Part shown: piece after piece, positions 24,599 through 33,100 of the stretch | How positions within the stretch are numbered: the stretch's first letter is position 1 | Layout of the letters: the number at the start of each line of letters is the position of its first letter | Source: Kribbella sp. NBC_00382 | Lineage (GTDB): Bacteria; Actinomycetota; Actinomycetes; Propionibacteriales; Kribbellaceae | DNA: 64,000 nucleotides | NCBI RefSeq assembly: GCF_036067295.1 | Contig: NZ_CP107954.1 | Coordinates: forward strand, 5,394,001-5,458,000 | Reading direction: 5' to 3' | Notes under the pieces: generated by a model | Databases searched by the model: none | Told to the model about the DNA's origin: nothing | The model's input: the letters and a program-made list of their open reading frames with translations, nothing else | Program-made: the position numbers and the translations under genes

Positions 24599-25707
24599 TG
24601 ACGACGGAGCGGGTGTCGGATCAGACCAAGTTCGCGTACTGGGTGCCGAACGTCAGCGGCGGCCTGGTCACCAGCGACATCGAGCAGCGGACCGGCTGGG
24701 ACTACGAGTACAACAAGTTGCTGGCGCAGACGGCTGAGCGAGTCGGGTTCGAGTATGCGCTGAGCCAGGTTCGCTACATGGCCAGCTACGGCGCGGAGTA
24801 CCAGCACGAGTCGACCACGTTCAGTTTGGCGTTGCTGCTGGCAACCGAAAAGCTCAAGGTGATCGCGGCGGTTCATCCGGGGTTGTGGCAACCCGGCGTA
24901 CTGGCGAAGCTCGGGGCGACGGCGGATCACCTGTCCAACGGGCGGTTCGCGGTCAACGTGGTCAGCGGGTGGTTCAAGGGAGAGTTCACCGCGCTGGGGG
25001 AGCCGTGGCTGGAGCACGACGAGCGGTACCGGCGGTCGGCGGAGTTCCTGCAGGTACTGCGCAAGATCTGGACCGAGGACGACGTGGAGTTCGCCGGTGA
25101 CTTCTACCGGTTCCGCGACTTCACGCTGAAACCCAAGCCCTTGGTGGTTCCCGAGCTCTTCCAGGGCGGCAACTCGGCCGCGGCGCGCGACAACGCGGGC
25201 AAGTACTCCGACTGGTACTTCTCCAACGGCAAGGACTTCGACGGCGTCACCGAGCAGCTGCTCGACGTCCGGCGGACCGCGCGGGCGGCCGGACGGGAGG
25301 TGAAGTTCGGGCTGAACGGGTTCGTCATCGCCCGGGACACCGAGAAGGAAGCGCGCGAGGTGCTCCGCGAGATCGTTGCCAAGGCCAACAAGCCGGCCGT
25401 CGAGGGGTTCCGTCAAGCCGTCTCCCAGGCCGGCGCGTCGTCGCCCGAGGGCAAGGGGATGTGGGCGGACTCGTCGTTCGAGGACCTGGTCCAGTACAAC
25501 GACGGCTTCAGCACCCAGCTGATCGGCACGCCCGAGCAGATCGCCGAACGCATCGTCGCCTACCGGCGCCGCGGCGTCGACCTCATCCTGGCCGGCTTCC
25601 TCCACTTCCAGGAGGAGATCGAGTACTTCGGCAGCCGGGTCCTCCCGCTGGTCAGAGAACTCGAAGCGGCCGCCGCCCAACCCGAGCTGGAACTCGCTAC
25701 GGTGTGA
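24598..25707 (+). CDS. sfnG: Dimethylsulfone monooxygenase SfnG-like (FMNH2-dependent)
   Basis: A 369-residue luciferase-fold monooxygenase. FAYWVPNVSGGLVTS at the N-terminus, MASYGAEYQHESTTFSLAL, HPGLWQPGVLAKLGATADH and VVSGWFKGEF are typical of SfnG, which oxidises dimethylsulfone to methanesulfinate with FMNH2 from a partner reductase. No reductase gene is in the immediate neighbourhood. The ATG overlaps the preceding stop by one base, so expression is coupled. A perfect 12-bp terminator follows. Confidence 0.9.
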   Translation: MTTERVSDQTKFAYWVPNVSGGLVTSDIEQRTGWDYEYNKLLAQTAERVGFEYALSQVRYMASYGAEYQHESTTFSLALLLATEKLKVIAAVHPGLWQPGVLAKLGATADHLSNGRFAVNVVSGWFKGEFTALGEPWLEHDERYRRSAEFLQVLRKIWTEDDVEFAGDFYRFRDFTLKPKPLVVPELFQGGNSAAARDNAGKYSDWYFSNGKDFDGVTEQLLDVRRTARAAGREVKFGLNGFVIARDTEKEAREVLREIVAKANKPAVEGFRQAVSQAGASSPEGKGMWADSSFEDLVQYNDGFSTQLIGTPEQIAERIVAYRRRGVDLILAGFLHFQEEIEYFGSRVLPLVRELEAAAAQPELELATV

Positions 25708-25710
25708 AAA

Positions 25711-25744
25711 GAAGCGGGCCACCCCTGTCGGAGTGGCCCGCTTC
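25711..25744. terminator. Bidirectional terminator between sfnG-like gene and aceE
   Basis: A perfect 12-bp stem (25711-25722 with 25733-25744) with a 10-base loop between two convergent genes. AAAA precedes it on the plus strand, giving a U-run for the minus-strand transcript. Confidence 0.88.
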
Positions 25745-25761
25745 GCTGTGTCCGGAGCTGA

Positions 25762-28533
25762 CTAGGCGCCGGCGCCCTCTTGCTTGACTCCGGCGACCGC
25801 GGTCGGGTCGTCGATCCGGTACTTGCGGGCAGCCTCGGCGGCGACCTCGCGCTTGACCTCGCCGCGCTTGGCGAGGACCTCCAGGGCGGCGGCGACGATC
25901 GACTCGGCGTCCACCTGGAAGTGCCGGCGAGCCGCCGCACGGGTGTCGGCCAGGCCCCAGCCGTCGGTACCCAGCGACGTGTAGTCGTTCGGCACCCAGC
26001 GGGAGATCTGGTCCTGGACCGCGCGCATGAAGTCGCTGACCGCGACGACCGGGCCCTTGGTGTCCTTCAGCTGCGAGGTGATGAACGGGACCCGCTCGTC
26101 CTCGTCCGGGTGCAGCAGGTTGTACTGCTCCACCGCGATGGCCTCGCGACGCAGCTCGTTCCAGCTCGTCACCGACCAGATGTCGGCGGCGACCGAGTAC
26201 TCCTCGGCGAGGATCTGCTGCGCCTTGCGGATCCACGGCAGCGCGACACCCGAGCCGAGCAGCTGGACCCGCGGTACGTCGTCGCCCGAGGCCGTCTCGT
26301 ACTCGTTGAAGCGGTACATGCCCTTGAGCAGGGCCGCCACGTCGAGGTCGGCGGGCTCGGCCGGCTGCGCGACCGGCTCGTTGTAGACGGTGAGGTAGTA
26401 GAAGACGTCCTCGCCGTACGGCTTGTCCTTGTCCAGCCCGTAGCCGTACATCCGGCGCAGGCCGTCCTTGACGATGTGCGCGACCTCGTAGGCGAACGCG
26501 GGGTCGTAGTGCACGGCCGCCGGGTTCGACGAGGCGAGCAGCGGCGAGTGGCCGTCCGCGTGCTGCAGACCTTCACCCGTCAGCGTCGTCCGGCCCGCGG
26601 TCGCGCCGATCAGGAAGCCGCGGCCGAGCTGGTCGCCGAGCGCCCAGAGCTGGTCGCCGGTGCGCTGGAACCCGAACATCGAGTAGAAGATGTAGAACGG
26701 GATCATCGGCTCGCCGTGCGTCGCGTACGCCGTACCGGCGGCGATCATCGAGCCCATCGCGCCGGCCTCGCTGATGCCCTCGTGCAGCAGTTGACCCTTC
26801 TCCGACTCCTTGTAAGCGAGGAGCAGGTTGCGGTCGACGGCCTCGTACGTCTGCCCGTGCGGCGAATAGATCTTCGCCGTCGGGAACATCGAGTCCATTC
26901 CGAAGGTCCGGTACTCGTCCGGGGCGATCGGCACGATCCGGTGCCCGATCTCCGGGTCCTTCATCAGGTCGCGGAACAGCCGGACGAGCGCCATCGTGGT
27001 CGCCACCGGCGTCTTCTCGTTGCCCTTGGCCAGCGGCTTGTAGACGTCGTCACCAGGCAGCTTCAGCGTCTTCGGCCGGACCCTGCGCTCGGGCAGGAAG
27101 CCGCCGAGCTGCGAACGCCGCTCCATCATGTACTGGTACTCCGGCGAGTCCTTGCCGGGGTGGAAGTACGGCGGGTTGTAGGCGTCCTCGAGGTCCTTGT
27201 CCTCGATCGGCAGGTAGAGCCGGTCGCGGAAGGTCTTCAGGTCGTCCGAGGTGAGCTTCTTCATCTGGTGGGTCGCGTTGCGGCCCTCCAGCGCCTCGAT
27301 CGTCCAGCCCTTGACGGTCTGGGCCAGGATGACGGTCGGCTGGCCGACGTGCTCCTTGGCGCTCTTGAAGGCCGCGTAGACCTTGCGGTAGTCGTGCCCA
27401 CCACGGGGCAGCTTGCGCAGGTCCTCGTCCGACAGGTTCCGGACCATCGCCTGCAGCCGCTGGTCGCCGCCGAAGAAGTTGTTCCGGATGTACTCGCCGG
27501 ACTCGACCGAGTAGGTCTGGAACTGGCCGTCCGGGGTGGTGTTCATCTTGTTCACCAGGGCGCCGTCGTGGTCCTGCGCGAGCAGCGCGTCCCACTCCCG
27601 GCCCCAGACCACCTTGATGACGTTCCAGCCGGCGCCGCGGAAGTACGCCTCGAGTTCCTGGATCACCTTGCCGTTGCCGCGGACCGGGCCGTCCAGCTGC
27701 TGCAGGTTGCAGTTGACCACGAAGGTCAGGTTGTCGAGCTCCTCGCGGGCGGCCAGGCCGATCGCGCCGAGCGACTCCGGCTCGCCCATCTCGCCGTCAC
27801 CGAGGAACGTCCAGACGTGCTGGTCGCTGGTGTCCTTGATGCCGCGGTTGTGCAGGTACCGGTTGAAGCGCGCCTGGTAGATCGAGTCCAGCGCCGCCAG
27901 ACCCATCGAGACCGTCGGGTACTCCCAGAAGTCGGGCATCAGCCGCGGGTGCGGGTACGACGACAGGCCCTGGTGCGGGCCGCGGGAGACCTCCTGGCGG
28001 AAACCGTCCAGCTGGTCGGCCGTCAGCCGGCCCTCGAGGAAGGCGCGGGCGTACATACCGGGGGAGGCGTGGCCCTGGATGAAGATCTGGTCGCCACCGC
28101 CCGGGTGGTCCTTGCCCCGGAAGAAGTGGTTGAAGCCGACCTCGTACAGGCTGGCCGCCGACTGGTAGGTGGCGATGTGGCCGCCGACCTCCAGGCCCTT
28201 GCGGTTGGCCTTGCTGACCATCACCGCGGCGTTCCACCGGATGAAGGCCCGGATCCGCCGCTCGATGTGCTCGTCACCGGGGAACCACGGCTCGCGCTCG
28301 GGCGGGATCGAGTTGATGTAGTCCGTGCTCCGCAGCGCGGGCACCCCCACCTGTCGCTCCCGGGCTCGCTCGATCAGCTTGAGCATCAGGTAGCGCGCTC
28401 GCGCCTTGCCGCGTTCGTCCAGCACGGCGTCGAGCGACTCGACCCACTCGCGGGTCTCGTCGGGGTCGATGTCGGGGAGCTGGGTGGGCATCCCCTCGGT
28501 GATGATGGCTGGTGGTTCGTGTCCGGAAGCCAC
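25762..28533 (-). CDS. aceE: Pyruvate dehydrogenase E1 component, homodimeric
   Basis: A 923-residue thiamine-diphosphate enzyme that decarboxylates pyruvate and passes the acetyl group to the lipoyl E2. The homodimeric AceE type is clear: DYINSIPPEREPWFPGDE near the N-terminus, HASPGMYARAFLEGR, the ThDP/Mg motif GDGEMGEPES, and HEGISEAGAMGSMIAAGTAY. The GTG at 28533 gives a start resembling other actinobacterial AceE (MASGHEPPAIITEG) with AGGAC upstream; the longer frame adds Cys/Arg-rich residues. It is divergent from DUF3052 and ahpE, a neighbourhood also known in mycobacteria. E2 and E3 are not in the window. Confidence 0.96.
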   Translation of the reverse strand: MASGHEPPAIITEGMPTQLPDIDPDETREWVESLDAVLDERGKARARYLMLKLIERARERQVGVPALRSTDYINSIPPEREPWFPGDEHIERRIRAFIRWNAAVMVSKANRKGLEVGGHIATYQSAASLYEVGFNHFFRGKDHPGGGDQIFIQGHASPGMYARAFLEGRLTADQLDGFRQEVSRGPHQGLSSYPHPRLMPDFWEYPTVSMGLAALDSIYQARFNRYLHNRGIKDTSDQHVWTFLGDGEMGEPESLGAIGLAAREELDNLTFVVNCNLQQLDGPVRGNGKVIQELEAYFRGAGWNVIKVVWGREWDALLAQDHDGALVNKMNTTPDGQFQTYSVESGEYIRNNFFGGDQRLQAMVRNLSDEDLRKLPRGGHDYRKVYAAFKSAKEHVGQPTVILAQTVKGWTIEALEGRNATHQMKKLTSDDLKTFRDRLYLPIEDKDLEDAYNPPYFHPGKDSPEYQYMMERRSQLGGFLPERRVRPKTLKLPGDDVYKPLAKGNEKTPVATTMALVRLFRDLMKDPEIGHRIVPIAPDEYRTFGMDSMFPTAKIYSPHGQTYEAVDRNLLLAYKESEKGQLLHEGISEAGAMGSMIAAGTAYATHGEPMIPFYIFYSMFGFQRTGDQLWALGDQLGRGFLIGATAGRTTLTGEGLQHADGHSPLLASSNPAAVHYDPAFAYEVAHIVKDGLRRMYGYGLDKDKPYGEDVFYYLTVYNEPVAQPAEPADLDVAALLKGMYRFNEYETASGDDVPRVQLLGSGVALPWIRKAQQILAEEYSVAADIWSVTSWNELRREAIAVEQYNLLHPDEDERVPFITSQLKDTKGPVVAVSDFMRAVQDQISRWVPNDYTSLGTDGWGLADTRAAARRHFQVDAESIVAAALEVLAKRGEVKREVAAEAARKYRIDDPTAVAGVKQEGAGA

Positions 28534-28673
28534 GGGTGTCCTGCCTGTCTGTCTAGTCGGTCCTACTCCAGTGCTGAGTGATCGGAGCACTGGTAATCCT
28601 GTCACCTGACCGGAATGCGTTCTACCTGGCCTCCACAACCTCCCCCGATCTCGCCTGATCGGGTGGGTCCTAC

Positions 28674-28712
28674 CGGACACGCGCCGTGTCCGACATGCGG
28701 ATACCGGACACG
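28674..28712. promoter_or_regulatory. Operator candidate in aceE/DUF3052 divergent region
   Basis: Palindrome CGGACACG-CGC-CGTGTCCG (28674-28692) followed by a direct repeat of the half site ACCGGACACG at 28703-28712. Position fits regulation of either divergent gene. Confidence 0.55.
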
Positions 28713-28812
28713 CCACGGAACCCTCGTGCATACTTGCGCGACGCGGTAGGCCACGATGGACTACTGCTACTGACGCCTACCCCCGCACACCGGGGACGAC
28801 GGAGGAGGACAC

Positions 28813-29259
28813 GTGAGCGCGACCGCGGACCACGCGGACGGCAAGAGCGGCGAGCCGAACATGGCGAGCCGCCTCGGCTTCGAGAGCGGCACGGTCGTGC
28901 TGGAGCTCGGCTACGACGACGACTGTGACGACGCCTTCCGCGACGCCATCGTGGAACTGACCGGTGAGGAATTCACCGGCGACGACCCGGACGACGCAGT
29001 CGATGTCGTCCTGCTCTGGTTCCGTGAGGACGACGGGGATCTGGTCGACGCCCTGTTCGAGACGCTGACCGACCTGAAGGCCGGCGGAGCCGTCTGGCTG
29101 ATGACTCCCAAGGTCGGCCGGGAGGGCTATGTCGACGCGGCGGAGATCGCCGAGGCGGCGCCGACGGCCGGGATGCAGACCACCAGCAGCCTGAGCGCGA
29201 CCCCGGACTGGTCGGCGACGAAGTTGGTGCTGCCGAAGTCGCCCAAGGTCAGGAAGTGA
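28813..29259 (+). CDS. DUF3052 family protein
   Basis: A 148-residue acidic cytosolic protein. The family is recognised from MASRLGFESGTVVLELGYDDD, a central VDVVLLWFREDDGDLVDAL and C-terminal SATPDWSATKLVLPK. Function is unknown. The GTG at 28813 follows GGAGGAGG at 28801-28808, a very strong ribosome binding site. The ahpE start is 7 bases beyond its stop, so they are cotranscribed. The pairing with aceE and ahpE is conserved in mycobacteria. Confidence 0.9.
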   Translation: MSATADHADGKSGEPNMASRLGFESGTVVLELGYDDDCDDAFRDAIVELTGEEFTGDDPDDAVDVVLLWFREDDGDLVDALFETLTDLKAGGAVWLMTPKVGREGYVDAAEIAEAAPTAGMQTTSSLSATPDWSATKLVLPKSPKVRK

Positions 29260-29266
29260 CTGCACG

Positions 29267-29746
29267 GTGACTGGCGTCGTCGTCCCTCGGGTCGGCAGCC
29301 AGGCACCGGACTTCACCGCCCGTAACCAGCACGGCGAGCAGTTCCGGCTCTCGGAGTACCGGGGCCGGCGCGACGTCGTCCTGGTGTTCTACCCGTATGC
29401 CTTCAGCAGGGTGTGCACGAGCGAACTCGGCGCGCTCCGCGACCGGCCCGAGCTGCTGGCCGGCGCGGAGTTCGTGGGGATCTCGTGCGACCCGATGTTC
29501 ACGCTCCGCGCGTACGCCGAGGCGGAACGGCTGGAGTTCGGGCTGCTCAGCGACTTCTGGCCGCACGGTGCGATCGCCTCGGAGTACGGGGTGTTCGACA
29601 GCGACCGGGGCTGCGCTCTGCGCGGGACGTTCGTGGTCGACCAGGCCGGCCTCGTGCGCTGGTCGGTGGTGAACGAGATCGGCGCGGCCCGCGACCCGGA
29701 CGAGTACGCGGAGGCGTTGGCAAGTCTTCGCCCCGATCTCGGTTAG
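29267..29746 (+). CDS. ahpE: AhpE-type one-cysteine peroxiredoxin
   Basis: A 159-residue thioredoxin-fold peroxidase. The peroxidatic Cys is in YPYAFSRVCTSELGALRD (about residue 50), an AhpE-like motif (usually FTGVCTGEL). It reduces hydroperoxides and depends on an external thiol for recycling; one other Cys (GISCDP) is present. The GTG at 29267 was chosen because it gives the canonical N-terminus VVVPRVGSQAPDFTARNQ. It follows DUF3052 and precedes tRNA-Val on the same strand. Confidence 0.92.
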   Translation: MTGVVVPRVGSQAPDFTARNQHGEQFRLSEYRGRRDVVLVFYPYAFSRVCTSELGALRDRPELLAGAEFVGISCDPMFTLRAYAEAERLEFGLLSDFWPHGAIASEYGVFDSDRGCALRGTFVVDQAGLVRWSVVNEIGAARDPDEYAEALASLRPDLG

Positions 29747-29779
29747 ACTTTCCGCTCCGCCTTTCACCCGGCGGAACGA

Positions 29780-29851
29780 GGGCGCTTAGCTCAGCGGTAG
29801 AGCGCTTCCCTTACAAGGAAGATGTCGGGGGTTCGATCCCCTCAGCGCCCA
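29780..29851 (+). tRNA. tRNA-Val (anticodon UAC)
   Basis: A complete cloverleaf: acceptor GGGCGCT (29780-29786) pairs with AGCGCCC (29844-29850). The D-loop is AGCTCAGCGGTAGAGC, the anticodon stem CTTCC/GGAAG with loop CTTACAA gives anticodon TAC, and the T-arm is GGGGGTTCGATCCCC. CCA is not encoded. Confidence 0.97.
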
Positions 29852-30125
29852 CCCCTCATCCCTGCTGACTTTCTTAACAGTCAGCTGCCGGAACTGCTTC
29901 GGCCAGGTCACATTTCGGCTGGTAAGGTTCCCGTTCGTCGGCTCACGCGATGACGCACCGGGACCACTCGGTCACCCTCTTCGCGCGGCGCCGGCAACGG
30001 GGCTTTCTGTCGATACCAGCGAGACGGGCATGCCCTGAGCCCGGCTCCGTCCAGTTGGGGAGGCACGTGTTCGTGGGTCGCCTACTGACTGGCGCCTCGG
30101 TGCTCCCCGGTGTCGGGCTGGTGCG

Positions 30126-33100
30126 ATGAGGAGCGGTGTGGACCGGCCGGCGATCAGTACCGGACCGGCGCTGATGATCCCGGCGGGGTACCCGCGCGAT
30201 CTGCCCAGCGCCCTGCTGCGGGCTGCCCGCGACTTCGGTACCGCCGGCGTCGTCGAGATCGGCCCGGACGGTCGCGAGACCCGGCTCGACTTCCCGACGC
30301 TGCTCGAGCTGGCCGCGCGGATCCTGGCCGGCCTGCGTGCGAACGGCGTACGGGCTGGAGATCCTGCTGTCGTGCACTGCACCGAGCCGGTGGGGTTCTT
30401 CGCCGCGTTCTGGGCCTGCACGCTGGGCGGCATCCGGCCGCTGCTGATGTCGCCGTCGCCGGAGGGGGACACGACGGAGGAGGGGCGCGAGCGGCTGCGC
30501 AAGGTCACCGACCTGCTCGGCTGGACCGTACTGATCGGCCGCCCGTCGGACCTGCCGAACGACCTCGGGCTGCCGGTGCTCGACCCGGACGCTTTGGCCG
30601 GGCACGAGCCGACCACCGAGTTCCACCGACCCGCCGCGGACGACGTCGCAGTACTGATGATGACGTCGGGTTCGAGTACCGGTACGCCGAAGATCATCCA
30701 GCTGACCCATCGCGGGCTGGTCGAGTTCGCCGCCGGTACGCCGGCCATGCTGCCGGTGCGACCCGGGCAGACCACGCTCAACTGGCTGCCGCTGGACCAC
30801 AGCGGCGCGTTCCTGCTGTACCACCTGCTGCCCGTGTTCACCGGCTGCACCAACATCCACGTCGCCACCGACTGGGTGCTTGCGGACCCGCTGCGCTGGC
30901 TGGACCTGATGGATCAGCACCGGGTGAACCACTCGTGGTCGCCGAACTTCGGCTACCGGCTGGCGGGCGCGGCGATTGCCGGCGAGCCCGATCGGCACTG
31001 GGACCTGTCGGCGCTGCGCAGCCTGGTCAGCGGTGGCGAGCAGATCACCGTGCCGGTGGTGAGCGAGTTCCTGCGGCTGACGAACCGCTTCGGCGTCGTA
31101 CCGGAGACCTTCGTCGCGGCGTGGGGGATGACCGAGACGGTCACCGGCATCACCTTCGGGCGGCCAGGCCTCACGCCGAACGTGCATCGCGTACGGATCT
31201 CGCAGACCGGTGTGGTCGAGTGGGTCGACCAGCGGACCAGCGCTGGCAAGGTCGCGGTTGCCCGGCCGGGGAAGGGGCGCACGGACGCTCCCGGCGTACT
31301 GAGCCTGGTGTCGGTCGGGGCGCCCGCTCCTGGGGCGACTGTGCGGATTGTGGGTCCCAACGGCGCGGTACTGCCGGAGGGGCGGATCGGGCAGCTGCAG
31401 ATCGCGTCCGCTCGGGTGACGCCGGGGTATCTCGGCAATCCGGAGGCGGACCGCGCGGCGTTCCCGGCGGGGAACTGGCCGGCGCGCAAGTGGCTGGCGA
31501 CTGGGGACCAGGGGTTCATCTCTGGTGGGCAGGTGGTCATCACCGGTCGTGACAGTGAGCGGATCATCCTCAACGGCCAGACGTACTACGCCCACGAGCT
31601 CGAGGCGATCGCCGCGACTGCTCCGGGCGCCGTCGCGGGCTTGGTCGCGGCCTGCGGCGTTGCGGACGTAGCCCTTGGCACCGAACGACTCCTGATCTTC
31701 TACGCCCTCTCCTCAGAGTCAGCCGAAGGCGTCGACGAGGCGATCCGCTCCGCCATCCGCGGCCGCCTAGCCCTGGACGCCCGCGTGGTCGGCGTTCCGC
31801 GCCGCCATTTCCCCACCACCCCCGGCGGCAAGATCCTCCGCCCGCTGCTGAAGCAACGCTGGCTGGACAACACCCTGGAAACAGCCCCCGGCCCCTACGC
31901 GACCCCTCCGGTCGCTTCCCCCTACGGCGACCCCGTACGCCCCGGCTCGGTCCCTGTTTCCCGCTCCGATTACGACGAAGACCCCAGCGAACAAACCACC
32001 GAACTCCCCATAGTCCGCCTAGCCTGGCGCCGCACCCTCCAAGACTCCATCCCCCACCCACCCGAACGCCCCACCCTCGGCGCCAACCGCCACCCCGCCC
32101 CCACAGAGCCGGACACCGAAACCCACGCCAGCGGTTCTGCTACAGAACCGCCCGCCACCGCCACCGCCGGTACCACCGCGTCCACCGGCACCACCGGTAC
32201 CACCGCCTCCGCCGGTACCACCGCCAGCGCCGGTACCACCGCGTCCACCGGCACCTCCGCGTCCACCGGTGCCTCCGCCGCCGACTCCATCAGCGCGGAC
32301 TCGCTCACGCGAGCCGCCGGTGTCGAGTCGCCACCGGAGGCGCTCGAAGCCAACACACCCAGGCGAACCGGCGGCGCCGAGTCGACGGAGCCAACTACCG
32401 CTGAAACGCCCGCGGACGCAGACTCCGCCGCCGACCCAACACCCGTCGCCACCAGCACGGACTCGCCTGCGCGAGCGACTGCCGCCGAGCCGCCGACCGA
32501 GGCACCCGAAGCCACCACACCCAGGCGAACCGGCCGCGCCGAGACGCCAGCGCGAACCACCGCCGACGCGCTCGCGGACGCGGACGCGGACGCGGAGTCT
32601 GCCACCGACTCAACAGCCGACTCCACCAGCGCGGACTCGCCCGCGCGAGCGACTGCCGCCGAGCCGCCGACCGAGGCACCCGAAGCCAACACACCCACGC
32701 CAACCAGCGGTGCCAAGACGCCAGCGGAACCCCCTGCCGATGCACCCGCGGATGCCGCCTCCGCCTCCGACCCCGCAGCCGACTCCACCGGCCCGGACTC
32801 GCCCGCGCCCACCGGCATCGAGTCGCGGGCCGACGACGAGGCCGCCCACGACGCGGCTGCCGACTCAACCGCCGGGCCAACTGGCGTGGACCTATCGGCT
32901 GATTCCGACGGTGCGGGGACGCACGGCGGTAGGACCGGTGTCGAGTCGCGGGCTGACGATGCAGGTGTCGACTCGGCTGCCGGGTCGACTGGGGCGGAGC
33001 TGTTGGCTGATTCCGACGGCGCGGGGACGCGCGGCGGTCCGACCGGTGTCGAGGTGTCGGAGGCAACCCCGACGGACGGCCTCGCCGAGCCCACCGGCGC

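Noticed and set aside
25780..28581. A 933-codon open frame on the plus strand
   Set aside because: It lies antisense to aceE, has Arg/Val/Leu-rich composition without any domain, and arises from the high GC at third codon positions.
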